NCBI GenBank assembly: GCA_039920745.1
Contig: JBDSDD010000089.1
Span: 1 to 64,000 of the forward strand
DNA from: Scleromatobacter sp039920745
GTDB taxonomy: Bacteria; Pseudomonadota; Gammaproteobacteria; Burkholderiales; Burkholderiaceae_C
Reading direction: 5' to 3'
DNA: 64,000 bases
Shown here: positions 25,350 through 34,266 of the stretch, one piece after another
Layout: each line of letters opens with the position of its first letter
Numbering within the stretch: the first letter of the stretch is position 1
The notes under the pieces: model-generated
Told to the model about the DNA's origin: nothing
Databases searched by the model: none
The model's input: only the letters and a program-made list of their open reading frames with translations
Translations under genes and position numbers: made by a program

Positions 25350-26630
25350 TCAGGCTTCGGCGAGAGCCGGCGCCGCCGCGCGTCCACGCGTGCCTGCGGC
25401 CACCGCGATGAACGCCGCGATGCCCGCGACGCCGCACAAGGCGTCCGTCCACAGCATGCCGCTGGTGTGCAGCTTGTCGTTGGCGAAGCCGTCGACGAAG
25501 GTCATCAGCATGATGGGTGCGTTGGACACCGCGGACAGGAAGCTGAACTTGGTGGCGGCGGCGGTGCGGCCGATGGCTTCCAGCACCACGGCGCAGTAGG
25601 CGGCGTAGCACAGCCCCACGACGAAGGCGTAGGCCGAGGTCCAGAAGATGTATTGCGGCTCGGTGCGCGGGCACAGGGCCATGCCGATGGCGCAGACCGA
25701 CAGCAGGAAGCCGAACACGCAGTAGGCCGTGCGGCGATCCATGCGGTCGCACAGCCAGCCGCCCAACAGGCAGCCCAATGCGGAGATCAGGCCGCTCATC
25801 GCGCCGGTGACGAAGGCCACGGTGTTGGCCGAGGCGTGCCATTCGCCCGCGATGGGTGACCACAGGTTTTGCGCCGCGCCGCTGCCGATGGGCAGCAGGC
25901 AGATCAACAGGGCCATCACGCCCACGCGCGAGCGCAGCAGGTCCCAGAGGTCGCCGACGATCGCCGTGAGGGCGGCCTTCAGGCCCAGGTGCCCCGCGGC
26001 CTCTTCATGGCCTTCGACCTTGAGAAGCTGGCGCGAATCGTCCACCCAGAACAGCGCCAGGCAGCAAAGCGCGCAGAGCAGCCCCAGGACGCCGCCCGAA
26101 GCCGCGTCGCTGAGCCCGCAGGACTGGATGAGCCACAGGCTGAGGCCGCCGCCCAGGCCCTGGCCGCCGAGGTTGCCGGCCTGCGACCAGCCGCCGGCCC
26201 GTCCACGCTGGTTGTCCGGCACGCAGGCGGCCATCAGGCTCTCGACGGCCATCGCGAGCAGCGTGGAGGTGAAGTTGCTGATCGTCAGCGCGAGGCTGAT
26301 CAGGGGCAGCGACGGGTGTTCGCCCATGGCCGCCCTGCCTGCCAGCCACAGACCCATCCCGCAGACCAGCGTCGAGCCGACGTACCAGATCTTGCGCGTG
26401 AGCAGGGTATCGACCAGCGGCGCCCACAGCCACTTGAAGATCAGGCACAGGTAGCTGAGGCCGACGACGATGGCGATGTCGCCGGTGCTGATGCCCTTCT
26501 TGCTGAGTTCGTAGGCCAGCGCCACCGTCAGGAAGCCCGGCACCGCGCCGAACGGAATGAACAGCACCAGGAACAGGAACGGATGCGGCGAGTGGTGCGC
26601 GCCGGTGGGCGCGGGCGGGGCGTGGGCCAT
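25350..26630 (-). CDS. MFS transporter, AmpG-like
   Basis: The protein has 426 residues from ATG 26630; an upstream in-frame TTG is possible but has no better ribosome site. Twelve transmembrane segments can be traced. The N-terminal LFIPFGAVPGFLTVALAYEL and KWLWAPLVDTLLTRKIWYVG resemble the AmpG branch of the major facilitator superfamily, in which WAPLVD follows helix 2. GCLLGGWLCDRMDRRTAY is the matching motif after helix 8. Its substrate is not visible. It converges on fahA, so membership in the homogentisate pathway is not implied by transcription. Confidence 0.75.
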   Translation of the reverse strand: MAHAPPAPTGAHHSPHPFLFLVLFIPFGAVPGFLTVALAYELSKKGISTGDIAIVVGLSYLCLIFKWLWAPLVDTLLTRKIWYVGSTLVCGMGLWLAGRAAMGEHPSLPLISLALTISNFTSTLLAMAVESLMAACVPDNQRGRAGGWSQAGNLGGQGLGGGLSLWLIQSCGLSDAASGGVLGLLCALCCLALFWVDDSRQLLKVEGHEEAAGHLGLKAALTAIVGDLWDLLRSRVGVMALLICLLPIGSGAAQNLWSPIAGEWHASANTVAFVTGAMSGLISALGCLLGGWLCDRMDRRTAYCVFGFLLSVCAIGMALCPRTEPQYIFWTSAYAFVVGLCYAAYCAVVLEAIGRTAAATKFSFLSAVSNAPIMLMTFVDGFANDKLHTSGMLWTDALCGVAGIAAFIAVAAGTRGRAAAPALAEA

Positions 26631-26938
26631 GGGGGTTCCGGGAAGGCGAGTCAGCAATTGTCCGCGCCCGGTCCGGCGCGGGACCCCCGGGTAATCGAGC
26701 CCGGCGGGTCGGGCCGAAGTCGTGCTCGACGCGCGCCGCGGACAACACCTTGGCCCGCACGGTCAATGTGGAGGACGCCCGTCAGGAACAGCATGGACCT
26801 GCGGCCTCACGAGGGCCGCCTGCCTGCGCCGACACCTGGGACGTGCACGCCGTGCATGCCGCGATGTCGGTTGCATGGGAGTGCCGGCGCGCCGCGACCG
26901 GTGTCTCCCGCTTCTTGAAAAAAAACTGGAGACAGACA

Positions 26939-28219
26939 ATGAACAAGACTCGTGCCCTGCGGCACGCGGCGTCAGCCTGCGCCGCCCTCGCGTTCGGATC
27001 GGCCACGCTGCCGGCATTCGCCGCGAATTCCTACCCGGTGATCCTCGTCCACGGCTTTGCCGGATTCGGACGCAGCGAGCTGCTGGGCTACAAGTACTGG
27101 GGCGGCCTCAACGACCTGCAGACGCAGTTGCAGTCCAAGTACAGCAACCAATTGGTCGCGACGGCGGTGGTCGGGCCGTTCAGCTCCAACTGGGATCGCG
27201 CCACCGAACTTTTCTACCAGATCAAGGGTGGCTGCGTCGACTACGGCGCGCTGCATGCGGCGCAGAACGGGCACCTCGAGCGGCCGGAAAGCTACTTCCA
27301 CAACGGCCGCACCTGCTACCCCGGGCTGTATCCGGCCTGGGACGCCAACCACCCGGTGCACATGATCTCGCACAGCATGGGCGGCCAGACCGCGCGCATG
27401 CTGGTGCAGATGCTGGCCGCCAACGGCGCACCGGCCAATCCATCGCTGTTTCCGTATGCGGTCAACGCGAACTGGGTCAAGAGCGTGACCACCATCGCGA
27501 CCCCCAACGACGGCACGACGCTGGCGTATCGCATCGTCGACTGGGTGCCATTCGTGCAGCAACTGGTGACGGGCATCGCCGGCGTGTCGGGTGCGACCGG
27601 CGGCAACCAGATCTACGACTTCAAGTTCGACCAGTGGGGCGTCGGGCCGCGCACCGCCAGCGAGAGCTTCAGCGACTACGTGCACCGCGTGACGACGCTG
27701 CCGTTGTGGAACTCGGGCGTCAAGGACCTGTCGCCCTACGACCTGTCGCCGGCCGGCGCGATGGCCGAGAACGACTGGGTCAAGGACCAGGCCAACGTCA
27801 CCTACTTCTCGTGGGTCACCAACTCGAGCTTCACCGGCATCCTCACCGGCTGGTCGTACCCGGACCTCGACACCAACGTGCTGATCGGCGCCTTCGCCGG
27901 CCCCGGCTTCATGGGCAACTACGCCCGCGACTCGCGCCCGATGCCGCCGGTCGCCGACAGCACGTGGTACCCGAGCGACGCCGTGGTCAACTCGATCGCC
28001 CAGAAGGCGCCGACCTGGGCGATGAACGCCTCAGGCCTGGTCTACAAGCGATCGGTGGTCGTGCGCGACATCAGCAAAGGCGGCACGCCGCAGGCGGGTG
28101 CCTGGAACTACCGCGGCCAGTTGAGCGGCTTCGACCACCTCGACGCCGTCGGCTGGACGCTGTTCTGGGACAGCCTGGGCTGGTACAAGGCGCGCGTCGA
28201 CGAACTGCGGGCGCTGTAG
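26939..28219 (+). CDS. Secreted family I.5 lipase
   Basis: The product has 426 residues with a signal peptide (MNKTRALRHAASACAALAFG, then cleavage near AFA-AN) behind GGAG. It follows the thermoalkalophilic/staphylococcal lipase pattern throughout: YPVILVHGFAGFGRSELLGY (oxyanion HGF and Zn-lobe start), SSNWDRA, CVDYGALHAAQNGHLE, HMISHSMGGQTARML, VTTIATPNDGTTL, YDFKFDQWGVGPR. The catalytic triad would be Ser146, Asp347 (PSDAVVNS) and His400 (GFDHLDAVG); the Asp/His zinc ligands of the family (in SSNWDRA, ALHAAQNGH and KFDQWG) are present. It hydrolyses triacylglycerols outside the cytosol. It is rare to see this mostly Gram-positive type so complete in this background. Confidence 0.9.
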   Translation: MNKTRALRHAASACAALAFGSATLPAFAANSYPVILVHGFAGFGRSELLGYKYWGGLNDLQTQLQSKYSNQLVATAVVGPFSSNWDRATELFYQIKGGCVDYGALHAAQNGHLERPESYFHNGRTCYPGLYPAWDANHPVHMISHSMGGQTARMLVQMLAANGAPANPSLFPYAVNANWVKSVTTIATPNDGTTLAYRIVDWVPFVQQLVTGIAGVSGATGGNQIYDFKFDQWGVGPRTASESFSDYVHRVTTLPLWNSGVKDLSPYDLSPAGAMAENDWVKDQANVTYFSWVTNSSFTGILTGWSYPDLDTNVLIGAFAGPGFMGNYARDSRPMPPVADSTWYPSDAVVNSIAQKAPTWAMNASGLVYKRSVVVRDISKGGTPQAGAWNYRGQLSGFDHLDAVGWTLFWDSLGWYKARVDELRAL

Positions 28220-28254
28220 CGGCGGCAGCGGCGGGGGCCGGCGACAATGCGCGC

Positions 28255-29055
28255 ATGAACGGCCCCCAACGCATCGTCTGCCTCACCGAGGAAACCACCG
28301 AGTGGCTCTATCTGCTCGGCGAGGAGCACCGCATCGTCGGCATCTCCGGCTACACGGTGCGGCCGCGCCGCGCGCGCGACGAGAAGCCGCGCGTCTCCGC
28401 CTTTCTCGACGGCAAGATCGACAAGATCGTCGCGCTGCAGCCCGACCTCGTCATCGGTTTTTCCGACATGCAGGCAGCGCTCGCCGACAAGCTGATCCGC
28501 GCCGGCCTGAACGTGTTCATCACCAACCAGCGCAGCGTCGCCGAGATCTTCGCCACGCTGCGGCTCGTGGCCGGCCTCGTGCAGGCGAGCGATCGTGCCG
28601 AGGCGTGGATCGCGGCGTGCCAGGCGCGCCACGCCGAGATCGCTGCGGCGTCGACCGCGTGGCCGCGCAGGCCGCGCGTCTACTTCGAGGAATGGGACGA
28701 CCCGATGATCAGCGCGATCCGCTGGGTCTCGGAGCTGGTCGGGGTGGCCGGTGGCGTCGACGTCTTCGCCGAGCTCGGGCTGATGGCCGGCGGCAAGGAT
28801 CGCATCGTCCACGACGCCGCCGAGCCGCCGCGGCGCGCGCCCGACCTGATCGTCGGCAGTTGGTGCGGCAAGAAGTTTCGCGGCGCCAACGTGGCCGCGC
28901 GCCCGGGCTGGCAAGCGGTGCCGGCCGTCGCCAACGGCGAACTGCACGAGATCAAATCCTGCGACATCCTGCAGCCGGGGCCGGCAGCGTTGACCGACGG
29001 GCTCGAGCAACTGCACCGGTTGTGCACGGCGTGGGCCGCGAAGCAGGGCGGCTGA
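28255..29055 (+). CDS. BtuF-like cobalamin/iron-chelate binding protein
   Basis: The 266-residue protein has the class III periplasmic-binding fold seen in BtuF and FhuD: RIVCLTEETTEWLYLLGEE, RIVGISGYTVRP, KIDKIVALQPDLVIGFSDMQ, NVFITNQRSVAEIF and EWDDPMISAIRWVSELV. It lacks a signal peptide at the predicted start (ATG 28255), as do several short relatives in betaproteobacteria, so it may act in the cytosol or the start may be wrong. It follows the lipase by 35 bases. No transporter genes are adjacent. Ligand unknown; cobalamin is the family default. Confidence 0.65.
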   Translation: MNGPQRIVCLTEETTEWLYLLGEEHRIVGISGYTVRPRRARDEKPRVSAFLDGKIDKIVALQPDLVIGFSDMQAALADKLIRAGLNVFITNQRSVAEIFATLRLVAGLVQASDRAEAWIAACQARHAEIAAASTAWPRRPRVYFEEWDDPMISAIRWVSELVGVAGGVDVFAELGLMAGGKDRIVHDAAEPPRRAPDLIVGSWCGKKFRGANVAARPGWQAVPAVANGELHEIKSCDILQPGPAALTDGLEQLHRLCTAWAAKQGG

Positions 29056-29324
29056 GGCGCGACGCCAGGGCCGAGTGCCGGTTGAAAACAGTTTGCGCGA
29101 TGTGCGCTCGAAGTTCCCCATGTTGTTTCGCAGGCTTTCAGGACTGCAGGTCTGAACTCCAGATGGTGTTGTTTGGGCGTTCAGTGCGGCAACGTACCGA
29201 TTCAACCGCCGCTTCGACATATTCTCACCGTCGATAGTCGCTCGGACGCTGACCGCGCGAAAGCCCCGGCAATCGAGCCGTCCAGAGCGCAGGCTGCGCC
29301 AACAGATTCCAGAGGCGAGAAAAA

Positions 29325-29954
29325 ATGAAGGTCTTCTTGATTGGAGCGACCGGGCTCACCGGCGAGGCGATCGTCAAACAGGGCCTGGCCCAAGGGCATG
29401 AAATCACCGCGCTGGTTCGCGACGCATCGCAGGTTTCGGTGTCCGACCCCCATCTGCACGTGGTGGTGGGCGATATTCTGAATATTCAGGACGTGGATGC
29501 CGCAATGGTTGGGCATGACGCGGTGATCTGTTCGCTCGGTACCGGAGTGACCTTCCGACACGTCACCCTGTTCTCCGACGGCACCCAGCACTTGCTGGAT
29601 GCCATGCACAAGCACGCGGTGCGCAGGATCGTCTGCATCACGGGCATCGGTGCCGGCGACAGCCGCGGCCACGGTGGATTCTTCTACGACCGCGTCATCG
29701 AGCCGACAGTGCTGAACACCATCTACGCGGACAAGGATCGGCAGGAAAAGCTGCTGCGCCAAAGCGACAGGGATTGGATCATCGTGCGCCCTGGCCAGTT
29801 GACCAATGACCGAGCAACCGGAAAGTACCGGGTCCTGCTCGACTTGACTGGCGTCATGGTCGGCAAGGTCGCGCGCGGCGATGTGGCTGAGTTCGTTCTT
29901 CAGCAGCTCACCAGCGATGACTTCCTTCGCAAGACGCCGCTGCTGACATACTGA
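29325..29954 (+). CDS. NAD(P)-binding SDR-type protein
   Basis: The 209-residue protein has a Rossmann start KVFLIGATGLTGEAIVKQGL (GATGLTG motif), an Arg at LVRDASQ suitable for NADPH, VVVGDILNIQDVDAAMVGHD and SLGTGVTF. It is an atypical short-chain dehydrogenase of the NmrA/flavin-reductase-like group (biliverdin reductase B type), where catalytic residues vary. ITGIGAGDSRGH and IVRPGQLTNDRATG match that group. The last 47 bases overlap the end of the convergent CPBP-fusion gene. The sequence is less GC-rich than core genes. Confidence 0.8.
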   Translation: MKVFLIGATGLTGEAIVKQGLAQGHEITALVRDASQVSVSDPHLHVVVGDILNIQDVDAAMVGHDAVICSLGTGVTFRHVTLFSDGTQHLLDAMHKHAVRRIVCITGIGAGDSRGHGGFFYDRVIEPTVLNTIYADKDRQEKLLRQSDRDWIIVRPGQLTNDRATGKYRVLLDLTGVMVGKVARGDVAEFVLQQLTSDDFLRKTPLLTY

Positions 29955-32073
29955 TTGGCCTCACCCCGGCGGCCGCCTGTCGTGGCGTTTTGATCGATTG
30001 GGGCGGGCACGATTCAAACAGCACCTCGGGATACCGTTCGGCAGGCTTGTCCAGAAGCTTTGCCGCACGACCCAGGAGATGCCTGTCGAAGAAGGCCAGC
30101 GAGTAGGCGTTGATGATGTCGTGCGCCCTCTCCCCGTCGATCGAACCGGCCAGGTTCAACCGGGAGGCCAGAGGTGTCCAATTCGGGACGTCCATGAAGT
30201 TGCTGTGGAACGTTCCTGCCACACGCACCAAGTAGCCTGACCCCTGCAAAGCTTCGTACACGGCGCGCATGCTCGCCTGATGCGCTTCGATTTCCGCCTC
30301 CGGCCAACCACCGGCGCGTTGCCGTTCGAGCCGCATGCTGGCGGCATCTCTGGTAATCCACATGCTTGGTTTGGAAAGCCCGGCCGCCACAACGTCGGAG
30401 GCCATCGGCGCGTCCATCATCAGGCAGGCCCGCACACGCGCCTCACGCAGGCAGGCTTCGCCGGCGACGATCCCGCCCAGCGAAACGCCGAAGGTGCCCA
30501 CGCGCTGCAGGTCCAGTCGTCCGGTCAAGACATGGTTCGGGTCAGCCTGGTTCAGCGTGGCCAGCTGATCAAGTGCGAAGCTGACGTCTTGCGTGAGGAA
30601 CGGAACGATGCTGCTGGCTTCGAGCGGCCTGCCTTGCAGGAGCGGGGCTTTCGCGCCCGGCATGTAGCTGGGGCGGATCAGGGCCCGTGACTGTATAACC
30701 GGCATGCCGACAACCTCGCGCCCATCCGGGAACACCACGTTCGCGGCGGCGCCGGGCTGGTCGAGGGCGACGACGATATAGCCGTGCGAGGCCAACTCCT
30801 CCACCTGGAACGTATTCATCTGTCGAAAGCCGGTGACTCCTTCCAGAAAAATCAGAACCGGATAGCCGGGTTGGCCGCTGGCCAAGTGCGCTGATGCGAC
30901 GGCGTTCGTCGTCACGTGCTTGAACTGGCTGAAGAGGAACCTCGGCTTGTCGTGGATATGCGCAAAGGCTGCCATCACGGCGTCTGCGTCCGCCATGTAC
31001 GGTGCGTGGGCGGACGCTGGATCAGCGTCGGCGGGGTACCAGACCTGAGCCATCAGCTCACGACGAGCGTTCGGATCGGCATTGAAGATGTCCGCACGCG
31101 AGGCATCTACCCAGTGGTAGGTCAGGGTGCCGATCGCATAGGGCCCGGTGGGACGCGGGAATTGGAAGACCGGCCTGACGATGGCAAGTGCGCCCCAGGT
31201 CATCAGCCCCAGGATACCGAACCCGGCTGCAATCCACATGACCCGCTTTCGGCCAGCCAGCGTGGTTCGGGCCAAGGTTCTGGGCCCCCAGATCATCGTC
31301 ACCGTGACAGCCGTGCACGCCATGACCAAGCCTGCGAGTCGCATGTCGAAGTGCGAGCCGTTGACCGGGAACAGCATGAAGCTCAGGTTCAACGTGGCGT
31401 GAAACAGCACCGCGGCGAACACGCTGCCGCCCATATTGTTGAGCAGCCAGACAATGAGAACCCGGAACGCCGCGGCATAGAGGCACCACCAGGCGATCCA
31501 TGCCGGCGTCCGGTGCAGAACCACCAGTGGCACGAGGTGCCAGGCGATGGTTACCGCGCCAAGGATCAAGGCGGACTGTAGCGCGCTCCATCGTCGCTGC
31601 AAGGGGGCGAGGACGTAGCCGGACCAGCCCAGCTCTTCGCCGACCGCACCGACGAAGAAGGCCGCAAACATCAGAAATGCAGGCACGATTTGCAAACCCG
31701 CCAGCGTCGGCAAAGGCAATTCGAGCCAGCGCATCAATCCATACACGACAACGCTGACCAGCGGTGTCAGCAGCAGAACGGGCCAGTACCAGCGCTTGTC
31801 GGTGATGCGCCTGAAGTCGAAGGATCGCTTGAGCAGACCCCGCACACCTGCGTTGCCGCGTTCTCGACGAACCAGCAGCAGCGCGGCCGCCATTGGGCAG
31901 AAGGTCATCAGTGCGCTGACCGACAAACCCGGCATCAACTGCAGGTCGGTCACGCTGCCGACCCACCAGAAAGGAACAGACAGCGCGAACACCATCGCGA
32001 AGAACGTCAGCGGCGACCTTCCCACTAGAGGCCCGCCTCGTCTGCCAGTCTTGTCGTGAATGGCGATGTACAC
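29908..32073 (-). CDS. CPBP membrane protease fused to PAF-acetylhydrolase-like domain
   Basis: The protein has 721 residues from GTG 32073; the next Met that could start it precedes the first helix. The N-terminal 290 residues are a multi-helix CPBP (CAAX-type) domain with Glu146-Glu147 in FVGAVGEELGWSGYV, His179 in TIAWHLVPL and His225 in LFHATLNLSF. The C-terminal 400 residues resemble PAF acetylhydrolase (alpha/beta hydrolase): VWYPADADP, FLEGVTGFRQMN, nucleophile Ser531 in FGVSLGGIVAG and His623 in GTFHSNFMDVPNW. The fusion joins a membrane peptidase to a lipid or ester hydrolase. The last 30 residues are low-complexity and run antisense to the SDR gene, so the native stop may be lost. 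Upstream is DUF6544. Confidence 0.7.
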   Translation of the reverse strand: MYIAIHDKTGRRGGPLVGRSPLTFFAMVFALSVPFWWVGSVTDLQLMPGLSVSALMTFCPMAAALLLVRRERGNAGVRGLLKRSFDFRRITDKRWYWPVLLLTPLVSVVVYGLMRWLELPLPTLAGLQIVPAFLMFAAFFVGAVGEELGWSGYVLAPLQRRWSALQSALILGAVTIAWHLVPLVVLHRTPAWIAWWCLYAAAFRVLIVWLLNNMGGSVFAAVLFHATLNLSFMLFPVNGSHFDMRLAGLVMACTAVTVTMIWGPRTLARTTLAGRKRVMWIAAGFGILGLMTWGALAIVRPVFQFPRPTGPYAIGTLTYHWVDASRADIFNADPNARRELMAQVWYPADADPASAHAPYMADADAVMAAFAHIHDKPRFLFSQFKHVTTNAVASAHLASGQPGYPVLIFLEGVTGFRQMNTFQVEELASHGYIVVALDQPGAAANVVFPDGREVVGMPVIQSRALIRPSYMPGAKAPLLQGRPLEASSIVPFLTQDVSFALDQLATLNQADPNHVLTGRLDLQRVGTFGVSLGGIVAGEACLREARVRACLMMDAPMASDVVAAGLSKPSMWITRDAASMRLERQRAGGWPEAEIEAHQASMRAVYEALQGSGYLVRVAGTFHSNFMDVPNWTPLASRLNLAGSIDGERAHDIINAYSLAFFDRHLLGRAAKLLDKPAERYPEVLFESCPPQSIKTPRQAAAGVRPISMSAAASCEGSHRW

Positions 32074-32154
32074 GCGGGCGCACCATTCAACGTGACCGCT
32101 GCGAGCTGGACGGCGTACAGCCAGGTCATGACGCCAACCAGTCAGGCAGGCGGT

Positions 32155-33021
32155 TCATGGCGAGAGCTCGTAGACCAGCGACGTGAGGTTGCCGATGAAG
32201 TACGGCTTGTGTCCTTCGGGCCGCATCCAGGCGGCCTCTCCATGACTTGGCACCAACATCCCGTCGCGCCGCTGGTAGTTGCTGACGTGGCATTCCCAGG
32301 GCAGCATGACCATGACCCCGTCCTTGTCCATACTGACGCCGCGCGCGTCGGCATGCACGGACGTCATCAGCCCGGCCTCATCGAACCGGAACAGCAAGGT
32401 CAAGGTGATCGGGCCGTCCACCAGAGTGCCCTTGGCCGAACGGTCGTCCACCGCTTCCCAGCGTACGCCCTGGCTGGTCAGAAGCGCAGTGGGGTAATAC
32501 GCCATCTCGGCGAAGTAGCGCATCAGTTCGCCGCGCGCGGCTGCGTCGCCGCCCTGAACCTCGGCCACCGTGAACAGGCCAAAAATCGCCGCGTGCAGCG
32601 TGCCCACACCGGCGACATAGCTGTCGTGAACATGGGCCGCCATGCCTGGCAGCACGGCCACTCGTCCGTTCCAAAGAAAGCCCGGGCGGTGGATGATGGC
32701 CCGCTGGGTCGAGGTGAAGGGCTTCCACTGCTCCCCGGTGGCCGACATGTTGAACGCGCCAGCGAGCTCGAAAGTGGCAGCGGTGATCATGGGCTGCCCA
32801 TCTTTCAGCACCGCGCGGAAGTAGCGCTGCACCGGCGCGGGCAGGCCGCCAAGCTCGCGCGCGTCGTAGCGGCTCGCAGGCGAGGGCAACCGGCCGGCTT
32901 CGAGCAGTGTCATCTGCGCCTTTGTCGAGGCCTGCCAGCGTGAACTTCCGAAGGCGATCAACCCGACGGAGGCAGCCACAACGAGGCCCATGCCGGATGC
33001 CGCCCATGCCATTGCGCTCAT
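32155..33021 (-). CDS. DUF6544-like membrane-anchored protein
   Basis: The product has 289 residues from ATG 33021, chosen because AAGGAAAC lies 8 bases upstream; an in-frame ATG at 33132 overlaps the nitroreductase remnant and would add a hydrophobic stretch. The N-terminus is one transmembrane helix (WAASGMGLVVAASVGLIAFG). The soluble part has LPAPVQRYFRAVL, FNMSATGEQWKPFTSTQRAI, RPGFLWNGRVAVLPGM, LFTVAEVQGGDAAARGELMR and YFAEMAYYPTALL, then RWEAVDDRSAKGTL, which are the core of DUF6544 (formerly related DUF6920) proteins. Function unknown. It is 81 bases upstream of the CPBP fusion gene. Confidence 0.65.
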   Translation of the reverse strand: MSAMAWAASGMGLVVAASVGLIAFGSSRWQASTKAQMTLLEAGRLPSPASRYDARELGGLPAPVQRYFRAVLKDGQPMITAATFELAGAFNMSATGEQWKPFTSTQRAIIHRPGFLWNGRVAVLPGMAAHVHDSYVAGVGTLHAAIFGLFTVAEVQGGDAAARGELMRYFAEMAYYPTALLTSQGVRWEAVDDRSAKGTLVDGPITLTLLFRFDEAGLMTSVHADARGVSMDKDGVMVMLPWECHVSNYQRRDGMLVPSHGEAAWMRPEGHKPYFIGNLTSLVYELSP

Positions 33022-33116
33022 GATGTCTGTTTCCTTCGTGAAGCCACCGAGTGCAGGCAGCCACAGAGGTGCCCAGATCAGCCACGAGATGCCGGAGGCC
33101 AAGCCGACATCGCGGA

Positions 33117-33691
33117 TCAACGGATGGCGCATGGCGGTGAATTCCGCCTGCAGGCCAGTACCGCCTGCACGGGCCGCCGCATGGACGACGGCATGACGGG
33201 GCCGCGCCCGAAGCGCGCCAGAACCGGCCCATCATCCGGCTGCCCAGCCACCGAGGCATCGCCGGGTTGCCCGTGGCGCCGACGAACAGGCCATCGCCGG
33301 TGCGAAGTGCCTCCTCAGAACCGAAGCGGATCCACGCCTTGAGTGCCGCAACGAATGCGGCGTCGTCCATCTGCGCCGTGTTGGCAGCGACGACGTATTC
33401 AAGCACGCTCTCCATGGCAGTGCGTGCGGTCAAAATGCGCACGCAGGCGCCATCTCTGGTTCCCGCCTGGGCCAGCACGGCCTGCCGCACCAGGTCGTGC
33501 ATCGACGAAAGGGCCGGTCCGGCAGATGGCCGCCCCAGCGTTCTCAAGGCTCGAGCAGCGCTCTGCTCGGTTTCGCCGGATGAACACGCTGTCAGCGACG
33601 GCGAGGCAGTGGCGCAAGCAGCCGCTAGAAGCAGGTGCCGTCGGGACGGGGCGCGCGCACTCGCGCGTGAGATATTCTGGAGACGATTCAC
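33117..33691 (-). pseudogene. Acg-type nitroreductase remnant with two deletions
   Basis: From GTG 33691 the frame opens with a twin-arginine-like signal (SRRHLLLAAACATASPSLTA) and ALSSMHDLVRQAVLAQ, then jumps directly to GACVRILTARTAMESVLEYV, NTAQMDDAAFVAALKAWIRF and LFVGATGNPAMPRWLG. In the Acg family of FMN-binding nitroreductases about 110 residues lie between the first two blocks. After GSRMMG (about 33228) the natural C-terminus LARFGRGPVMPSSMRRPVQAV continues in another frame, so a second deletion of roughly 90 residues also shifted frame. It ends at TGA 33119-33117. The gene is dead. It sits upstream of the DUF6544 and CPBP-fusion genes. Confidence 0.7.
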
Positions 33692-33784
33692 GGTGCGACG
33701 ACAGTGGACGCTCCGGCCGAATGAGTCTGTTCGTTGCCGCACGCAGTACCCGAGTCGAAGCGCTGCGGGTCCTTGACCTACCCG

Positions 33785-34060
33785 ATCACGAAACGAGGCG
33801 ACGGCTACCTGCGCACACTGCTGATCCAGGGCGCCAAGGCGGCCATGGTCCACGCCAAGAAACGCAGCGACCGCATCTCGTTGTGGATGGTGAGTCTGAT
33901 CGATCGGATTGGCTGGCAGAAGGCCGTAGTTGCGATGGCCAACAAGAATGCCCGGATCCTGTGGGCCGTTCTCACCAAGGGCACGGCGTACGACCCTGAC
34001 CACGTGTCGAACAACCCAGGATTGCCGGCTATTGAACAAACGGGAAGTCCCTGTAGATAG
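33785..34060 (+). mobile_element. IS110-family transposase remnant (C-terminal part)
   Basis: This reads as the C-terminal Transposase_20 domain of IS110/IS116/IS902 elements: ITKRGDGYLRTLLIQGAKAA, then KRSDRISLWMVSLIDRIGWQ, KAVVAMANKNARILWAVLTK and a stop at 34060. About two thirds of the protein, including the catalytic DEDD N-terminal domain, is missing. No element ends can be seen. It lies beside the deleted nitroreductase gene, suggesting past insertion-element activity rearranged this spot. Not functional. Confidence 0.8.
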
Positions 34061-34266
34061 CGGTGGTTCGCGACCGACCGGTGATGGCCGACCGCGGCAG
34101 TCTCGGCATTGCCCGCGACGCTGCGCAAAGCCGACGCCAGCCGTTGAATGAATCCCATCGGACGCTGCCGCTCAGCGCTTCCCTGCCGAAGACGTCCTTG
34201 TCTCGCTGGCACTCAACACGCTGCCGGGACTCGTTGCTATCCTGTGCGACCGACTCCCCGCGCTTG

